DNA of 64,000 bases from [Mycobacterium] stephanolepidis (GCF_002356335.1 NZ_AP018165.1:186001-250000), one strand, 5' to 3'; positions 17,531-27,125 are shown, counted from the stretch's first letter. Program-made: numbers and translations. The notes: generated from the letters alone by a model not told the origin.

Positions 17531-19036
17531 ATGTTGAATTCCATGGGTTTCTTGCCATCTCGTAATTCTCTGCGCGGTCTGCGGCAGATTGGTGACGGCC
17601 TCGGTACGCTCGATCGAGAAGTGTTCGAAGCGATTGCGGAGTCACCGAGTCCGCTGCTGGACACCGTCATGCCCCGGCTCACCCGCGCTGCCGACCATTC
17701 CAAACTATGGATCGGGATCGGCGCCGGGCTGGCGATGTTCGGTAAGCCGGCCATGCAGCGCGGCGCCACGCGCGGCCTGCTGACACTGGCGGTGACCAGT
17801 GCGGTCACCAACCAGGTGGCCAAGAGGCTGCGGCGGCGCGCCCGTCCCAACCACCTCTCGGTGCCGCTGATGCGGCGCAGCAGGCGCATCCCCACGTCGT
17901 CGTCACTGCCCTCGGGCCATTCGGCGAGTGCGGCGGCCTTCGCGGTGGGCGTTGGCCTCGAGAGTCCGCCTGTGGGCTTTGGGCTCTCACTCCTTGCCGG
18001 GTTGGTGGGTCTGTCGCGGGTGGCCACCGGTGTCCACTATCCCGGTGATGTGTTCGCCGGATTCGGGATCGGAGCGGGGATAGCGGTGCTGGGTGCACGG
18101 GTGGTGCCGCCCATCGTGCCGACGACGGTGCGCGCCGCGGACCCGCTGCGGGCGGTGATGGCCGCGCGGCCCGAGGGCCAGGGCGTGGTGTTGGTGGTGA
18201 ACCCGGCCTCCGGTGACGGAACCGGGCAGCGGATCCTGGATCAGGTGCGGAAGGCCTTGCCGCGCGCCGAGATCGTCGAACTCGACAAAGACGATGATGT
18301 GATCGAGGTGATGCGCGGCGCGGCGGGCCGGGCCGAGGTGCTCGCGGTGGGTGGCGGTGACGGCACTGTGGCGTGCGCGGCCGGTGTCGCGGCTCAGACC
18401 GATACGCCGTTGGCGGTTTTCCCCGGTGGCACGTTCAACCACTTCGCCAAGGACATCGGCTGCGACAGCGTGGCCAAGACGGTCGATGCCATCCGCCACG
18501 GGAGCGCCAGCCGCGTCGATCTGGTGTACCTGAACGAGGACCAGGTGGTGATCAACACCGCGAGCATCGGTTCCTATCCGAAGTACGTGCAGATCCGGGA
18601 GAAGCTCGAACGCCGGATAGGCAAGCCGCTGGCGAGTGTGTACGCGATGCTGCACATGCTGCGTCGCGATCATCCCGTGCGTATCCGGTTCGATAACAAG
18701 ACCATTCAGACATCACTGTTCTTCCTGGGTAATTCGGTCTACTTGCCGGCGGGTTTCGCCCCCTCGCTGCGAAGCCGTCTGGATGACGGGTTGATCGACG
18801 TGCGCATCTTGGAGACGGGCCGCAGGTTCAGCAGCGTGCGCATCCTCGGCGCGCTGGCGTTCGGGCGTTTGCAGCGCAGCCCGCTCTATCACGAGCTGCA
18901 GGTGCCGGAATTCACGTTCACCGCGGTGGATGGTCCGACTGTGATTGCGCATGACGGTGAGGCCGGCGACAAATACCCGGAGGCGCGCTTCAAGGTTCGC
19001 TACCGGGCGCTGGCCGTGCTCCGCCCGCTGCCCTGA
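17531..19036 (+). CDS. Fusion of PAP2 phosphatase and diacylglycerol-kinase catalytic domain
   Basis: The 501-residue product carries two lipid-metabolism domains. Residues about 30-215 are a PAP2-type phosphatase, with KRLRRRARP, SLPSGHSAS and SRVATGVHYPGD as the three motifs. Residues about 218-500 are a diacylglycerol/sphingosine-kinase fold, with VNPASG, the nucleotide loop GGGDGT and PGGTFNHFAKD. It can in principle both dephosphorylate and phosphorylate lipids. The last 37 bases overlap the 3' end of a convergent PAP2 gene. Substrates are unknown; a phosphatidic-acid / diacylglycerol balance role is an inference. Confidence 0.9.
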   Translation: MLNSMGFLPSRNSLRGLRQIGDGLGTLDREVFEAIAESPSPLLDTVMPRLTRAADHSKLWIGIGAGLAMFGKPAMQRGATRGLLTLAVTSAVTNQVAKRLRRRARPNHLSVPLMRRSRRIPTSSSLPSGHSASAAAFAVGVGLESPPVGFGLSLLAGLVGLSRVATGVHYPGDVFAGFGIGAGIAVLGARVVPPIVPTTVRAADPLRAVMAARPEGQGVVLVVNPASGDGTGQRILDQVRKALPRAEIVELDKDDDVIEVMRGAAGRAEVLAVGGGDGTVACAAGVAAQTDTPLAVFPGGTFNHFAKDIGCDSVAKTVDAIRHGSASRVDLVYLNEDQVVINTASIGSYPKYVQIREKLERRIGKPLASVYAMLHMLRRDHPVRIRFDNKTIQTSLFFLGNSVYLPAGFAPSLRSRLDDGLIDVRILETGRRFSSVRILGALAFGRLQRSPLYHELQVPEFTFTAVDGPTVIAHDGEAGDKYPEARFKVRYRALAVLRPLP

Positions 19037-19668
19037 GACCAGGGCGGCAGTATCAACAGGCAGGCAACGAAGTACGCGTAGCCCAACGCCCACCCGGCCA
19101 GCACGTCCGAGGGGTTGTGGACGTTGAGCAGAACTCTGCTGACGCCGATCGCCAGAATCAACACGCCGCCGAGCATCGCGAGCCAGGGACGCAGCGCGGC
19201 AACAGCTTTCGGCAGGAACACCGTGAGCAATGCCAGTACACAGACCATCACGCCCAGGGCATGTCCGGACGGGAACGAGGATCCGTACGCATCGACCAAC
19301 CTGGTCGCCGGGCGCGGACGGCCCGCCAGCAGTTTCGCCGACTCGGTCACCAGCGCGCTGAGCTCCACGGTGATCAGCAGGAACACCGCCGCGCGCCGCT
19401 GATGGCGCACCAGCAGCGCGACGATGACGACGGCCCCCGCGATGCGGAACGCACCCGGTCCCAGGGCGGTGGCGAACACGTCCCAGGCGGTGACCCAGTC
19501 GGGGTGAGCGATTCCATAGTCGTGTGCGGGGGCCAGCGCCGCGACGTCCAGCCGAGAGACCCAATCCCACTGCTGGGCATAGCCGAGCCAGAGCAGCCCG
19601 AAGACGATGAAAGCGGCACCGGCGGACACCAGCAGCCATCGGCGTTCCCGGGTGGTTATCTCTGGCAT
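19000..19668 (-). CDS. PAP2-family membrane phosphatase
   Basis: A 222-residue integral membrane protein with about six helices and the PAP2 motifs KLLAGRPRP, SFPSGHALG and SRVLLNVHNPSD. It starts at ATG 19668, 2 bp after the stop of the galactan-export permease, so it is probably the last gene of that operon. This suggests it acts on a polyprenyl phosphate or pyrophosphate released during galactan synthesis, an inference from context only. Its last 37 bases are antisense to the end of the PAP2-DAG-kinase gene. Confidence 0.85.
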   Translation of the reverse strand: MPEITTRERRWLLVSAGAAFIVFGLLWLGYAQQWDWVSRLDVAALAPAHDYGIAHPDWVTAWDVFATALGPGAFRIAGAVVIVALLVRHQRRAAVFLLITVELSALVTESAKLLAGRPRPATRLVDAYGSSFPSGHALGVMVCVLALLTVFLPKAVAALRPWLAMLGGVLILAIGVSRVLLNVHNPSDVLAGWALGYAYFVACLLILPPWSQGSGRSTASAR

Positions 19669-19670
19669 GA

Positions 19671-20498
19671 CTAGACCCAGTACGGGACCCGGGCGCGGTA
19701 CTGGCGCATCACCAGGATCGCGACGGTCCAACCGACGACGGTGATGGCGATCGCGATGATCCAGTGGTGGAGCTGCTGATCGAGCCCGAGCAGTGGATCA
19801 CGGATGATGGCCAGGAAATGCACGAACGGGTTGAGCTGCACCACGGTGGCCAGCTTGCCGACCTTCTCGTTGAGCATGTTCTCGTTCCAGATGATCGGCG
19901 TCATGAAGAACAGCAACTGCACCAGGCTGCCCAGCAGCGGGGAGATGTCCCGGTAGCGGGTAGCCAAGATGCCGAAAACCAGTGAGACCCATACGCAATT
20001 CAAGGCGATCAATACCAGTGCGGGGATGAAGCTCAGATCGGTGATATGCCAGTGCGGCGGATACACGGCCACGACGACGAAAAAGATGATGATGTTGTGG
20101 GCGAACAGCAGCAGCTGTCGCCACACCAGCCGATAGACGTGCACGCTCAGCGGTGTCGGCAACTGTTTGATCAGGCCCTCGTTCGCGACGAAGACGTCCG
20201 CCCCCTCCAGAATCGCGGCGTTGAACAGGTTCCAGACGATCAAACCGATGGTCACGTAGGGCAGGTGTTCGGCGAGTGGGATCTTGAACAGCTGCGAGTA
20301 CAGGATGCCCATCGCCAGGGCCGTCGAGCCGGTGGCGATGGTGATCCAGAACGGTCCCAGCACCGAGCGGCGGTAGCGCTGCTTGATGTCCTGCCAGCCC
20401 AGCTGTAACCAGAGTTGCCGGTGTTCGAAGCCTTCGGACAGATCACGCCACGCGCGTTTGAAGGTTCGAGAGTCCGAGGCAAGGTCCTCAATCGTCAT
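19671..20498 (-). CDS. wzm: Galactan ABC exporter permease Wzm (Rv3783 type)
   Basis: A 275-residue ABC-2 permease with six membrane segments and the conserved cytoplasmic start (FKRAWRDLSEGFEHRQLWLQ, GWQDIKQRYRRSVLGPFWIT). With the ATPase at 21425-22213 it forms the exporter that moves lipid-linked galactan across the membrane. ATG 20498 lies inside the 3' end of glfT1 (11-bp overlap), so translation is coupled. Homologs in M. tuberculosis have the same three-gene order, Wzt-GlfT1-Wzm. Confidence 0.92.
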   Translation of the reverse strand: MTIEDLASDSRTFKRAWRDLSEGFEHRQLWLQLGWQDIKQRYRRSVLGPFWITIATGSTALAMGILYSQLFKIPLAEHLPYVTIGLIVWNLFNAAILEGADVFVANEGLIKQLPTPLSVHVYRLVWRQLLLFAHNIIIFFVVVAVYPPHWHITDLSFIPALVLIALNCVWVSLVFGILATRYRDISPLLGSLVQLLFFMTPIIWNENMLNEKVGKLATVVQLNPFVHFLAIIRDPLLGLDQQLHHWIIAIAITVVGWTVAILVMRQYRARVPYWV

Positions 20499-21432
20499 GT
20501 CGCTCCTGTACTGAGGGAGTCGGGTTGCCGGGTCGTCCGAACTGCTCACGTCGGCCCAAGCGCCGCAACGCAATCCAGTCGCGCAGACCGGCCACGTCGC
20601 GGCGCGTGATCAGGAAGTACCACCCGAAGCGCACCCATTCCTGCGGCAGTAACTTGCGCATGCCGGGCTGGGACATCAGGTAGCCGCGGTTGCGGTAGGT
20701 GAAGTAGCGCTTGGTGGCATCGTCTGGGTACTGGGTATGCATGCGCCCACCCAGAATCGGTTTGAACTCGGCGGCGCCGCTGGGGTGCAGGTATGTCGTG
20801 TCCAGGCAGGTTCCGAACGGTAGACCTGAGCGGACGAGCCGTCGGTGCACGTCCACCTCGTCGCCGCGCACGAACAGACGCAGATCCGGAACGCCCACGG
20901 CCTCCAGGGTTTCGGCACGAAACAGTGCGCCGTTGAATAGCGAGGCGATGCCCGGCAACAGGTCTTGATCGGCCTCGGTGCGTAGCTCCTCGACCCGTCG
21001 ACGCCACACCAGGCCGCGGCGCAACGGAAATGCCAGTCGGCCGGGGTCGTCGATATCGCACACCACCGGTGACACTTCGGCGAGGCGGTGCTTACGGGCG
21101 CAGGCCAGCAGTGTCTCGAGAACATCGGTACCGCCCGGGCGGCCGTCGTCGTCGGCAAGCCATACCCAGGCAGTGCCGAGGGTGAGTGCATGCAACATTC
21201 CGAGCGCGAATCCGCCGGCACCCCCAAGGTTTCGGCGGGAACCCAGGTACGTGGTCGCGATGGGTTGACCGTCGACAAGGGCCTTGACAGCGGGATCGTT
21301 GTCGTTGTCCACCACCACAAGATGGTTCGGCGGGACGGTCTGCGTCGTGACGATCTTCAGTGACTCGGCAAGTTCCGCGATGCGCCGGTAGGTGACGACG
21401 ACGGCGACAACACCGCCGGCGGAGTCATTCAT
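20488..21432 (-). CDS. glfT1: Galactofuranosyltransferase GlfT1
   Basis: The 314-residue GT2-family enzyme adds the first galactofuranose units to decaprenyl-PP-GlcNAc-rhamnose in the cytoplasm. Motifs are the N-terminal VVAVVVTYRR, a VVVDNDNDP donor loop, WVWLADDDGRPG (the DDD metal motif) and FVRGDEVDVHRRL acid/acceptor region. Start ATG 21432 overlaps the Wzt stop by 8 bp and its end overlaps the Wzm start. The arrangement means initiation and export of galactan are produced together. Confidence 0.93.
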   Translation of the reverse strand: MNDSAGGVVAVVVTYRRIAELAESLKIVTTQTVPPNHLVVVDNDNDPAVKALVDGQPIATTYLGSRRNLGGAGGFALGMLHALTLGTAWVWLADDDGRPGGTDVLETLLACARKHRLAEVSPVVCDIDDPGRLAFPLRRGLVWRRRVEELRTEADQDLLPGIASLFNGALFRAETLEAVGVPDLRLFVRGDEVDVHRRLVRSGLPFGTCLDTTYLHPSGAAEFKPILGGRMHTQYPDDATKRYFTYRNRGYLMSQPGMRKLLPQEWVRFGWYFLITRRDVAGLRDWIALRRLGRREQFGRPGNPTPSVQERHDD

Positions 21433-22213
21433 GGGCGTCTTCGGCCAGGATCTGGGCCACGTGGTCGCCGGCCTCATTGCCTTCGTAGGCGCGGACCACC
21501 TCTTCGATGCCGCCGCTCATCTTGATTGTGCCGTGGTCGATCCACATCGCCGTGTTGCACAGTCGGGCCAGAAATTCGTTGGAATGGCTGGCGAAGACCA
21601 GCATGCCGGAGCGTTCTACTAACTGCTGCAAACGAATTCGGGCCTTCTTCATGAACTCGGCATCAACCGCACCGATGCCCTCGTCGAGCAGCAGGATCTC
21701 CGGGTCGATGCTGGTGACCACGCCCATGGCCAGCCGAACGCGCATACCGGTGGAGTATGTGCGCAGCGGCATGGAGAGGTACTCGCCGAGTTCGGTGAAG
21801 TCGGCAATCTCTTCGACCTTGGCCTGCATCTGTTTACGGGTCTGCCCGAGGAACATGCCGCGGATGATGATGTTCTCGTATCCCGAGATCTCGGGGTCCA
21901 TGCCCACGCCCAGATCGAATACCGGCGCGACGCGCCCCTGGACGTACGAGCTGCCTCGGGTGGGCTCGTAGATTCCCGAAAGAAGCCGCAGCAGAGTCGA
22001 TTTGCCTGCACCGTTGTGGCCGACGAGCCCGACCCGGTCGCCCTCCTTGAGGGACAGCGTGATGTCTCGCAGCGCCTCGATGACCACGACGTTCGATTCG
22101 TTGCGGCCGATGGCACCGCCTGCCTTGCCGAGAAACGCCTTCTTCAGCGAGCGCGATTTGGCGTCGAAAATCGGGAATTCCACCCACGCCTCGTGGGTCT
22201 GGATACGGACCAT
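21425..22213 (-). CDS. wzt: Galactan ABC exporter ATPase Wzt (Rv3781 type)
   Basis: A 262-residue ABC ATPase with Walker A GHNGAGKST, signature YSTGMRVRLA and Walker B ILLLDEGIG followed by the D-loop. The N-terminal extension (FPIFDAKSRSLKKAF) is typical of the O-antigen/teichoic-acid exporter ATPases that pair with ABC-2 permeases. It powers Wzm. It starts 11 bp after bpa and overlaps glfT1. No C-terminal carbohydrate-binding domain is present. Confidence 0.93.
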   Translation of the reverse strand: MVRIQTHEAWVEFPIFDAKSRSLKKAFLGKAGGAIGRNESNVVVIEALRDITLSLKEGDRVGLVGHNGAGKSTLLRLLSGIYEPTRGSSYVQGRVAPVFDLGVGMDPEISGYENIIIRGMFLGQTRKQMQAKVEEIADFTELGEYLSMPLRTYSTGMRVRLAMGVVTSIDPEILLLDEGIGAVDAEFMKKARIRLQQLVERSGMLVFASHSNEFLARLCNTAMWIDHGTIKMSGGIEEVVRAYEGNEAGDHVAQILAEDAHE

Positions 22214-22224
22214 GTTCTCGTGGC

Positions 22225-22743
22225 CTACAGGTACTGGCCGGTGCCGCTGCCGCCGCCCTGTGCGGGTACGGAAAGACCGGGCGGCAGAACACCTTGACGC
22301 ATCTGCTGCAGCTGGGCGCGCGCCGCCATCTGCTGGGCGAAGAGCGCCGTCTGGATGCCGTGGAACAGCCCTTCCAGCCAGCCCACCAACTGTGCCTGCG
22401 CGATGCGCAGCTCGGCATCGGAAGGAATGCTCTCCTCGTTGAACGGCAGGGCGAGGCGCTCCAGTTCCTCGCGGAGTTCGGGGGCCAACCCGTCTTCCAG
22501 CTCGGCTATGGACGCGGCGTGGATCTCGCGCAACCGGGAGCGGCTGGCGTCGTCGAGAGGAGCCGCGCGCACTTCCTCAAGAAGCTGCTTGATCATCGTG
22601 CCGATGCGCATCACCTTGGCGGGTTGCTCGACGAGGTCCGTGATGGACGGGTCGTCGTCCACGCTGTCGGCGCCTTTGTCGGCATCGCCGGCGCCCAGAA
22701 TGATCACCTGGTCGTCGTCATCGTCCTGACCGGGATGGGTCAT
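22225..22743 (-). CDS. bpa: Bacterial proteasome activator Bpa (PafE)
   Basis: A 172-residue ATP-independent proteasome activator. It has an acidic disordered start (DDDDD), a helical central region (KVMRIGTMIKQLLEEVRAAP, then AELRIAQAQLVGWLEGLF) and the C-terminal GQYL tail that docks into the 20S alpha-ring pockets. The tail is intact (GGGSGTGQYL). It starts with ATGA overlap to the upstream GT-C membrane protein and precedes the galactan exporter genes, as in M. tuberculosis (Rv3780). Being in a cell-wall operon is conserved but unexplained. Confidence 0.95.
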   Translation of the reverse strand: MTHPGQDDDDDQVIILGAGDADKGADSVDDDPSITDLVEQPAKVMRIGTMIKQLLEEVRAAPLDDASRSRLREIHAASIAELEDGLAPELREELERLALPFNEESIPSDAELRIAQAQLVGWLEGLFHGIQTALFAQQMAARAQLQQMRQGVLPPGLSVPAQGGGSGTGQYL

Positions 22744-24716
22744 CTGTCACCTTCCGCCTGTGGTTTCCGATCGCCGACCCATTCGTAGATCTGGGCGGCG
22801 CCGTTGTCGTACAACTTTCTCCATGATCGGGATCTGTCCAACGACCTTAGTCCGTCGGGAACCTTGAACCCCTGGACCACGGGAGTACTGGTCATGACGT
22901 AGCGGATGTTCAGCGAGTGCACCGCGTCCGTCACGCGCCGATCGGTATCGGCGTCGTCGGCGTAGGCCCAGAAGATGTACCGGTGATAGCCCGGACCCTG
23001 CTGCTGCGGGAAGTCATAGTGCGTCCATAGCGGGTGCAGTCCCGCCACCGCGTACATCCAGCCCGAGCCGTCCACGTTTCCGTCCCCGATGGTGGTGTCC
23101 TTGGCCCCCGGCAGCGTGGCCAGGTAGGCGAAGGCGTCGAGCTTCTTGGGCCCGACCATCACCCGGTCGTATTTCGCGCCCACGAGGTATTTGTGCGGCA
23201 GGAAGTAGTGCCGGGCGGAGAAGCCGCAGACCGCGGCCAACGTGATGGCCGTGGCCACCAGCGCCCATTTTCGGGTGCGCTCTCCCCGCGCCCTCGTCAG
23301 CACGGCATACGCCAGCGTGAACAGCCCGATCCCGGCAGCTGGGGCCAGCAGCAGACACACGATGGCCGACAGTCGTCGTGGGTCGCTGTAGAAGGCGTCG
23401 GAGAACAGGGCTACCGCGTGGCCGATGAAACCGCCAAAGGGTCTGGAGGAGTGGACAATCGCCACGATCAGCAGTAACCAGACGGCAAGTGGCCAGTACA
23501 CCCGCTTCACAATCAGTACGACCGCGCCGAGGAGGGCCAGCCAGAGCAGGGCGGACTGCACCGGGTAGTCGGCAAGGTGGCGGGTGTGCTGGGTGAGGGC
23601 GTCCAGCAGCGCGCGCTTCTTTCCCCACGGAGTGGCGAACTGGTGTCCGGCGATGATCTCGGACAGCTGGAGCAGGGTGCGTAGTTGCGGGTAGAGCAGC
23701 ACCAGGGAGACGACACCGGCAATGGCCAACGGCAAGAACCCATTTCCTACTCGGCGTCCGGGTTTTCCCTCCTTGCGGCGGTATCGGGATAGTGGTGCAA
23801 GGAGCCACCAGGCGCCCACGAAGACGACCGCCACGATGGCGCCCGAGGTGTGCACCGAGGCGATTCCCACGAATGCCAGGACCGCCACCGGTATGCGGCT
23901 GCGGTCGGCGACCACGCTCGTGATGGCGACCACCGCCGGACCCACCAGGGCGAAGGACACCAGGTTCGGGATGGCCGACACGTGGAACTCCACGTAGGGC
24001 AGCGCCGTGAACGAGGCCGAGAGTGCGGCGGCGGTGGCGGCGCAACCTGCCTGGAAGGTGCGGTTGGTGCGGCCGCGCAGCATCTGCCAGGCCAGTGCCG
24101 CGGCGCTGAGCGGGAAGAGCAGCGACCCGGCCACCGCGTACAGCGTGTAACTCGTCGTGGGAGCCGCACCGGTCAGTTGGCTCAGCACTGCGGCCAGCCC
24201 GTGGAAGGCCGACGGGTAGTAGAGAGTCGCGTGCGTCTCGACGTTGCGGAGGTCACCCATCCGGGTCGACGATGCTTGCCCGGTGTCGAGGATGTAGCGG
24301 ATGGTGTTCCCGTGCCACATCGAGTCCCAGGTACTCGGGACCGATTGCCAGTTGGTCAGTCCGCGCAGGAATGCGTAGAAGATGAGCCCGGACCCGATCG
24401 CGATGCCGAACGCGACCGCGATCACTGCCGCACGACTTTGTGACGGGAATTGTTCGGCGTGCTCTTTTGGCCGCAGCCAACGCCACAGCAGCCGCGCGAC
24501 GACGATCGCGCCGAGGAGCGCAAACCCGGCGGAGACTGAGTTCCACGGTATGCCGATTGAGCCGAAGGTGACGATGCACAGCCCAACTAGCCCATAGGTC
24601 AATGCAGGTGCGGTGACGGCGGCCGAATGCGTTGGTAGCCCGAAGGCTCGGCCAATCAGCCAGCCTGGGATGAACAGCAACAGCAGTGCCGTAGCCACCC
24701 CGAAAGCGAACGACAT
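22740..24716 (-). CDS. Large GT-C-like membrane protein (Rv3779 type)
   Basis: The 658-residue product has roughly a dozen or more membrane helices and a C-terminal soluble part (GPKKLDAFAYLATLPGAKDT, PQQQGPGYHRYIFWAY). It matches the position and type of Rv3779, a predicted glycosyltransferase of the GT-C superfamily linked to polyprenyl-phosphomannose or phosphatidylinositol mannoside metabolism. ATG at 24716 heads a probable six-gene minus-strand operon (this gene, bpa, wzt, glfT1, wzm, PAP2). The exact activity is unsettled. Confidence 0.85.
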   Translation of the reverse strand: MSFAFGVATALLLLFIPGWLIGRAFGLPTHSAAVTAPALTYGLVGLCIVTFGSIGIPWNSVSAGFALLGAIVVARLLWRWLRPKEHAEQFPSQSRAAVIAVAFGIAIGSGLIFYAFLRGLTNWQSVPSTWDSMWHGNTIRYILDTGQASSTRMGDLRNVETHATLYYPSAFHGLAAVLSQLTGAAPTTSYTLYAVAGSLLFPLSAAALAWQMLRGRTNRTFQAGCAATAAALSASFTALPYVEFHVSAIPNLVSFALVGPAVVAITSVVADRSRIPVAVLAFVGIASVHTSGAIVAVVFVGAWWLLAPLSRYRRKEGKPGRRVGNGFLPLAIAGVVSLVLLYPQLRTLLQLSEIIAGHQFATPWGKKRALLDALTQHTRHLADYPVQSALLWLALLGAVVLIVKRVYWPLAVWLLLIVAIVHSSRPFGGFIGHAVALFSDAFYSDPRRLSAIVCLLLAPAAGIGLFTLAYAVLTRARGERTRKWALVATAITLAAVCGFSARHYFLPHKYLVGAKYDRVMVGPKKLDAFAYLATLPGAKDTTIGDGNVDGSGWMYAVAGLHPLWTHYDFPQQQGPGYHRYIFWAYADDADTDRRVTDAVHSLNIRYVMTSTPVVQGFKVPDGLRSLDRSRSWRKLYDNGAAQIYEWVGDRKPQAEGDR

Positions 24717-24825
24717 TGCTCTAGTATGACTACACGAGACGGCGCCGTTAACCGTCGTCCGTCGGGGCGTGGTGCAACGACGGGTTCAGCGCCGTGACCT
24801 GTAGTGAGCATCTAAGGTGTCTGGC

Positions 24826-26022
24826 ATGGCTTATGACGTCGCCCGGGTGCGTGGTTTGCACCCGACGCTCGGCGACGGATGGGTACATTTCGATACCCAA
24901 GCCGGGATGCTCATCCCCGATGCGGTTGCTACGACTGTATCCACAGCGTTCCGGGGATCCTTTTCCGACACGCGGGGTCCGCACCCCAGCGCGCGGCGCA
25001 GTGCGGCCGTCCTAGAGGCCGCTCGGCACGCTGCCGCCGATCTGGTGGGTGCCGACGCGCGCGGGGTGGTGCTGGGCAGTGACCGCGCCGTTCTGCTCAA
25101 CTCCCTGGCGGAGGGATCGTCCTCCAAGGCGGGGCTCGGCTATGAGCTGGTGGTGTCCAGACTCGACGAAGAGGCCAATGTGCAGCCGTGGCTGCGTTCG
25201 GCCAACCGCTACGGCGCCAAAGTCAAGTGGGCCGAGGTCGACATCGAGTCCGGCGATCTGCCGTCCTGGCAGTGGGAGTCTTTGATTACCAAGCCGACCC
25301 GGCTGGTGGCGGTGACGGCTGCGTCTTCGACCCTGGGCACGGTGCCGGATCTGCAGCAGGCCACCAAGCTCGCGCACGCGGTCGGTGGTCTCGTGGTGAT
25401 GGACTGTTCAAGCCTGGTGCCGTATCGCGCCTTCGATATCGAGGACCTGGACGCCGATGTCGTCGCCTTCAACGCGACGGCATGGGGTGGACCGCCGGTG
25501 GGCGCGTTGGTTTTCCGAGATCCTGCGCTGCTGGATTCGATCAGTTCGATCTCGCTCAACCCGTTGGCGAGCGGGCCCGCGCGACTGGAGCTGGGCGGGC
25601 ATCAGTTTGCGATGCTGGCGGGTCTGGTCGCCAGCGTGGAGTATCTGGCCGGTTTGGACGAGTCCGCGTCGGGCACCCGGCGGGAGCGGCTACTGACGTC
25701 CCTGACTTCGGCGGGCGCGTATCTGGATTGGTTGTTCCGGTATCTGGTGAGCGCCCTGCGGACCCTGCCGCGCGTCATGGTCATCGGGGCTCCGGAGGAC
25801 CGGATTCCCGCGCTCAGCTTCACTGTGATCGGGATTCCCGCGGAGCGGGTGGTGCAGCGACTGGCCGACAACGGGGTGTGTGCGATCGCCAACACCAGCT
25901 CGCGGGTGCTCGACGCCATCGGTGTGAACGAGATCGGCGGCGCGATAACGGTTGGGTTGGGGCACTATTCGACGGCCGCCGAGGTCGACCAGCTGGTACG
26001 CGCGGTCGCCTCGCTGGGCTGA
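24826..26022 (+). CDS. Class V aminotransferase-fold protein lacking the PLP lysine
   Basis: A 398-residue protein of the cysteine-desulfurase-like class V fold, equivalent in position to Rv3778c. The cofactor aspartate motif VVMDCSS (Asp193) is present, but the segment that should carry the Schiff-base lysine reads [17 protein letters not shown]. Aligned to VFSSHKIYGPNGIGVLY of the true desulfurase in this window, Ala219 replaces Lys. A conventional PLP reaction is therefore doubtful. ATG 24826 is preferred; a GTG three codons earlier exists. It is divergent from the Rv3779-type gene. Confidence 0.85.
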   Translation: MAYDVARVRGLHPTLGDGWVHFDTQAGMLIPDAVATTVSTAFRGSFSDTRGPHPSARRSAAVLEAARHAAADLVGADARGVVLGSDRAVLLNSLAEGSSSKAGLGYELVVSRLDEEANVQPWLRSANRYGAKVKWAEVDIESGDLPSWQWESLITKPTRLVAVTAASSTLGTVPDLQQATKLAHAVGGLVVMDCSSLVPYRAFDIEDLDADVVAFNATAWGGPPVGALVFRDPALLDSISSISLNPLASGPARLELGGHQFAMLAGLVASVEYLAGLDESASGTRRERLLTSLTSAGAYLDWLFRYLVSALRTLPRVMVIGAPEDRIPALSFTVIGIPAERVVQRLADNGVCAIANTSSRVLDAIGVNEIGGAITVGLGHYSTAAEVDQLVRAVASLG

Positions 26023-26035
26023 CCTCGCCCCCGGC

Positions 26036-27022
26036 TCAGAGCGTCAGCAGTACCTTCCCCACGACCTCTCCGCTCTCCAGCAGGCGATGAGCCTCGGCCG
26101 CTTGGCTCACCGGGATCTCGGCGCCCACGATCGGCCGGACCTTCCCCGCCTTAACGAGCGGCCACAGGTTCTGGGTGACGGAATCGACGATCGCGGCCTT
26201 GCCGGACGGTCCGTCCAGTGGTCGTCCGCGCAGTGTGGTTGCGGTGACGGAGCCGCGTTTGGTGATCAGCTTGGCGATGTTCAGCTCGGCCACCGCGCCG
26301 CCTTGCATACCGATGATGACGAGGTGGCCGTCGTTGCCGAGAGCATCGACATTCCGATCCAGGTACTTCGCTCCCATGATGTCCAGGATGAGGTCGACAC
26401 CGGCACCATCGGTGAAGTTGTGAACTGCCTGTACAAAATCGGTGGCCCGGTAGTTGATTGTCAGATCGGCACCAAGATCACGACAGGCGTCGAGTTTGTC
26501 GGGGGTGCCTGCCGTGATCGCAACCCGAACGCCGAGCGCCTTGGCTACCTGAATGGCGTGGGTACCGATTCCGCTCGAGCCACCGTGAATCAGGATGGAT
26601 TGTCCGGCAGTCATTCTCGCCGTCATCACCAGGTTCGACCACACCGTGCACGCGACCTCGGGCAGCGCCGCCGCGACATTAAGGTTGATGTTTGGGGGAA
26701 TCGGCAGTACCTGGCCGGCGGGTACTACCACCTTCTCGGCATACCCGCCACCGGACAGCAGGGCACAAACGGATTGTCCTACAGTCCATTCCGAGACATC
26801 TGCGCCAACCTGACCGACGGTTCCGGAGCATTCGAGTCCCAAGATATGGCTCGCACCGGGCGGCATGGGATACAGGCCCTGGCGCTGTAGCAGATCCGCA
26901 CGGTTAACTGCGGCGGCCGTTACATCGATCAGTATTTCGCCTGGTCCCGGAGTTGGGTCGGGAACTTCGGTCCAGCACAGCGCTTCTGGCCCACCCGGCT
27001 GGTCAACGGTGATAGCGTGCAT
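26036..27022 (-). CDS. NAD(P)H:quinone oxidoreductase, zinc-independent MDR family
   Basis: A 328-residue medium-chain reductase similar to PIG3/QOR enzymes. Evidence: the N-terminal GroES-like domain (GPGEILIDVTAAAVNRADLLQRQG), the nucleotide loop GGSSGIGTHAIQVAKALG (residues about 145-165) and the C-terminal GKVLLTL ending. Zinc ligands of alcohol dehydrogenases are absent. ATG 27022 is chosen since upstream codons encode a low-complexity Pro/Arg stretch. It is divergent from the MarR gene about 100 bp away, a likely regulator. Confidence 0.88.
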   Translation of the reverse strand: MHAITVDQPGGPEALCWTEVPDPTPGPGEILIDVTAAAVNRADLLQRQGLYPMPPGASHILGLECSGTVGQVGADVSEWTVGQSVCALLSGGGYAEKVVVPAGQVLPIPPNINLNVAAALPEVACTVWSNLVMTARMTAGQSILIHGGSSGIGTHAIQVAKALGVRVAITAGTPDKLDACRDLGADLTINYRATDFVQAVHNFTDGAGVDLILDIMGAKYLDRNVDALGNDGHLVIIGMQGGAVAELNIAKLITKRGSVTATTLRGRPLDGPSGKAAIVDSVTQNLWPLVKAGKVRPIVGAEIPVSQAAEAHRLLESGEVVGKVLLTL

Positions 27023-27125
27023 AGCATCCAGACTATGCCGAGCTATTGGTGGTCGCCGGGTTATCAGACAGTGCGGGTGGAGGCGCGGTCGGGGCCATGG
27101 CTTGGTCGACGGAGGGGGATGGTGC

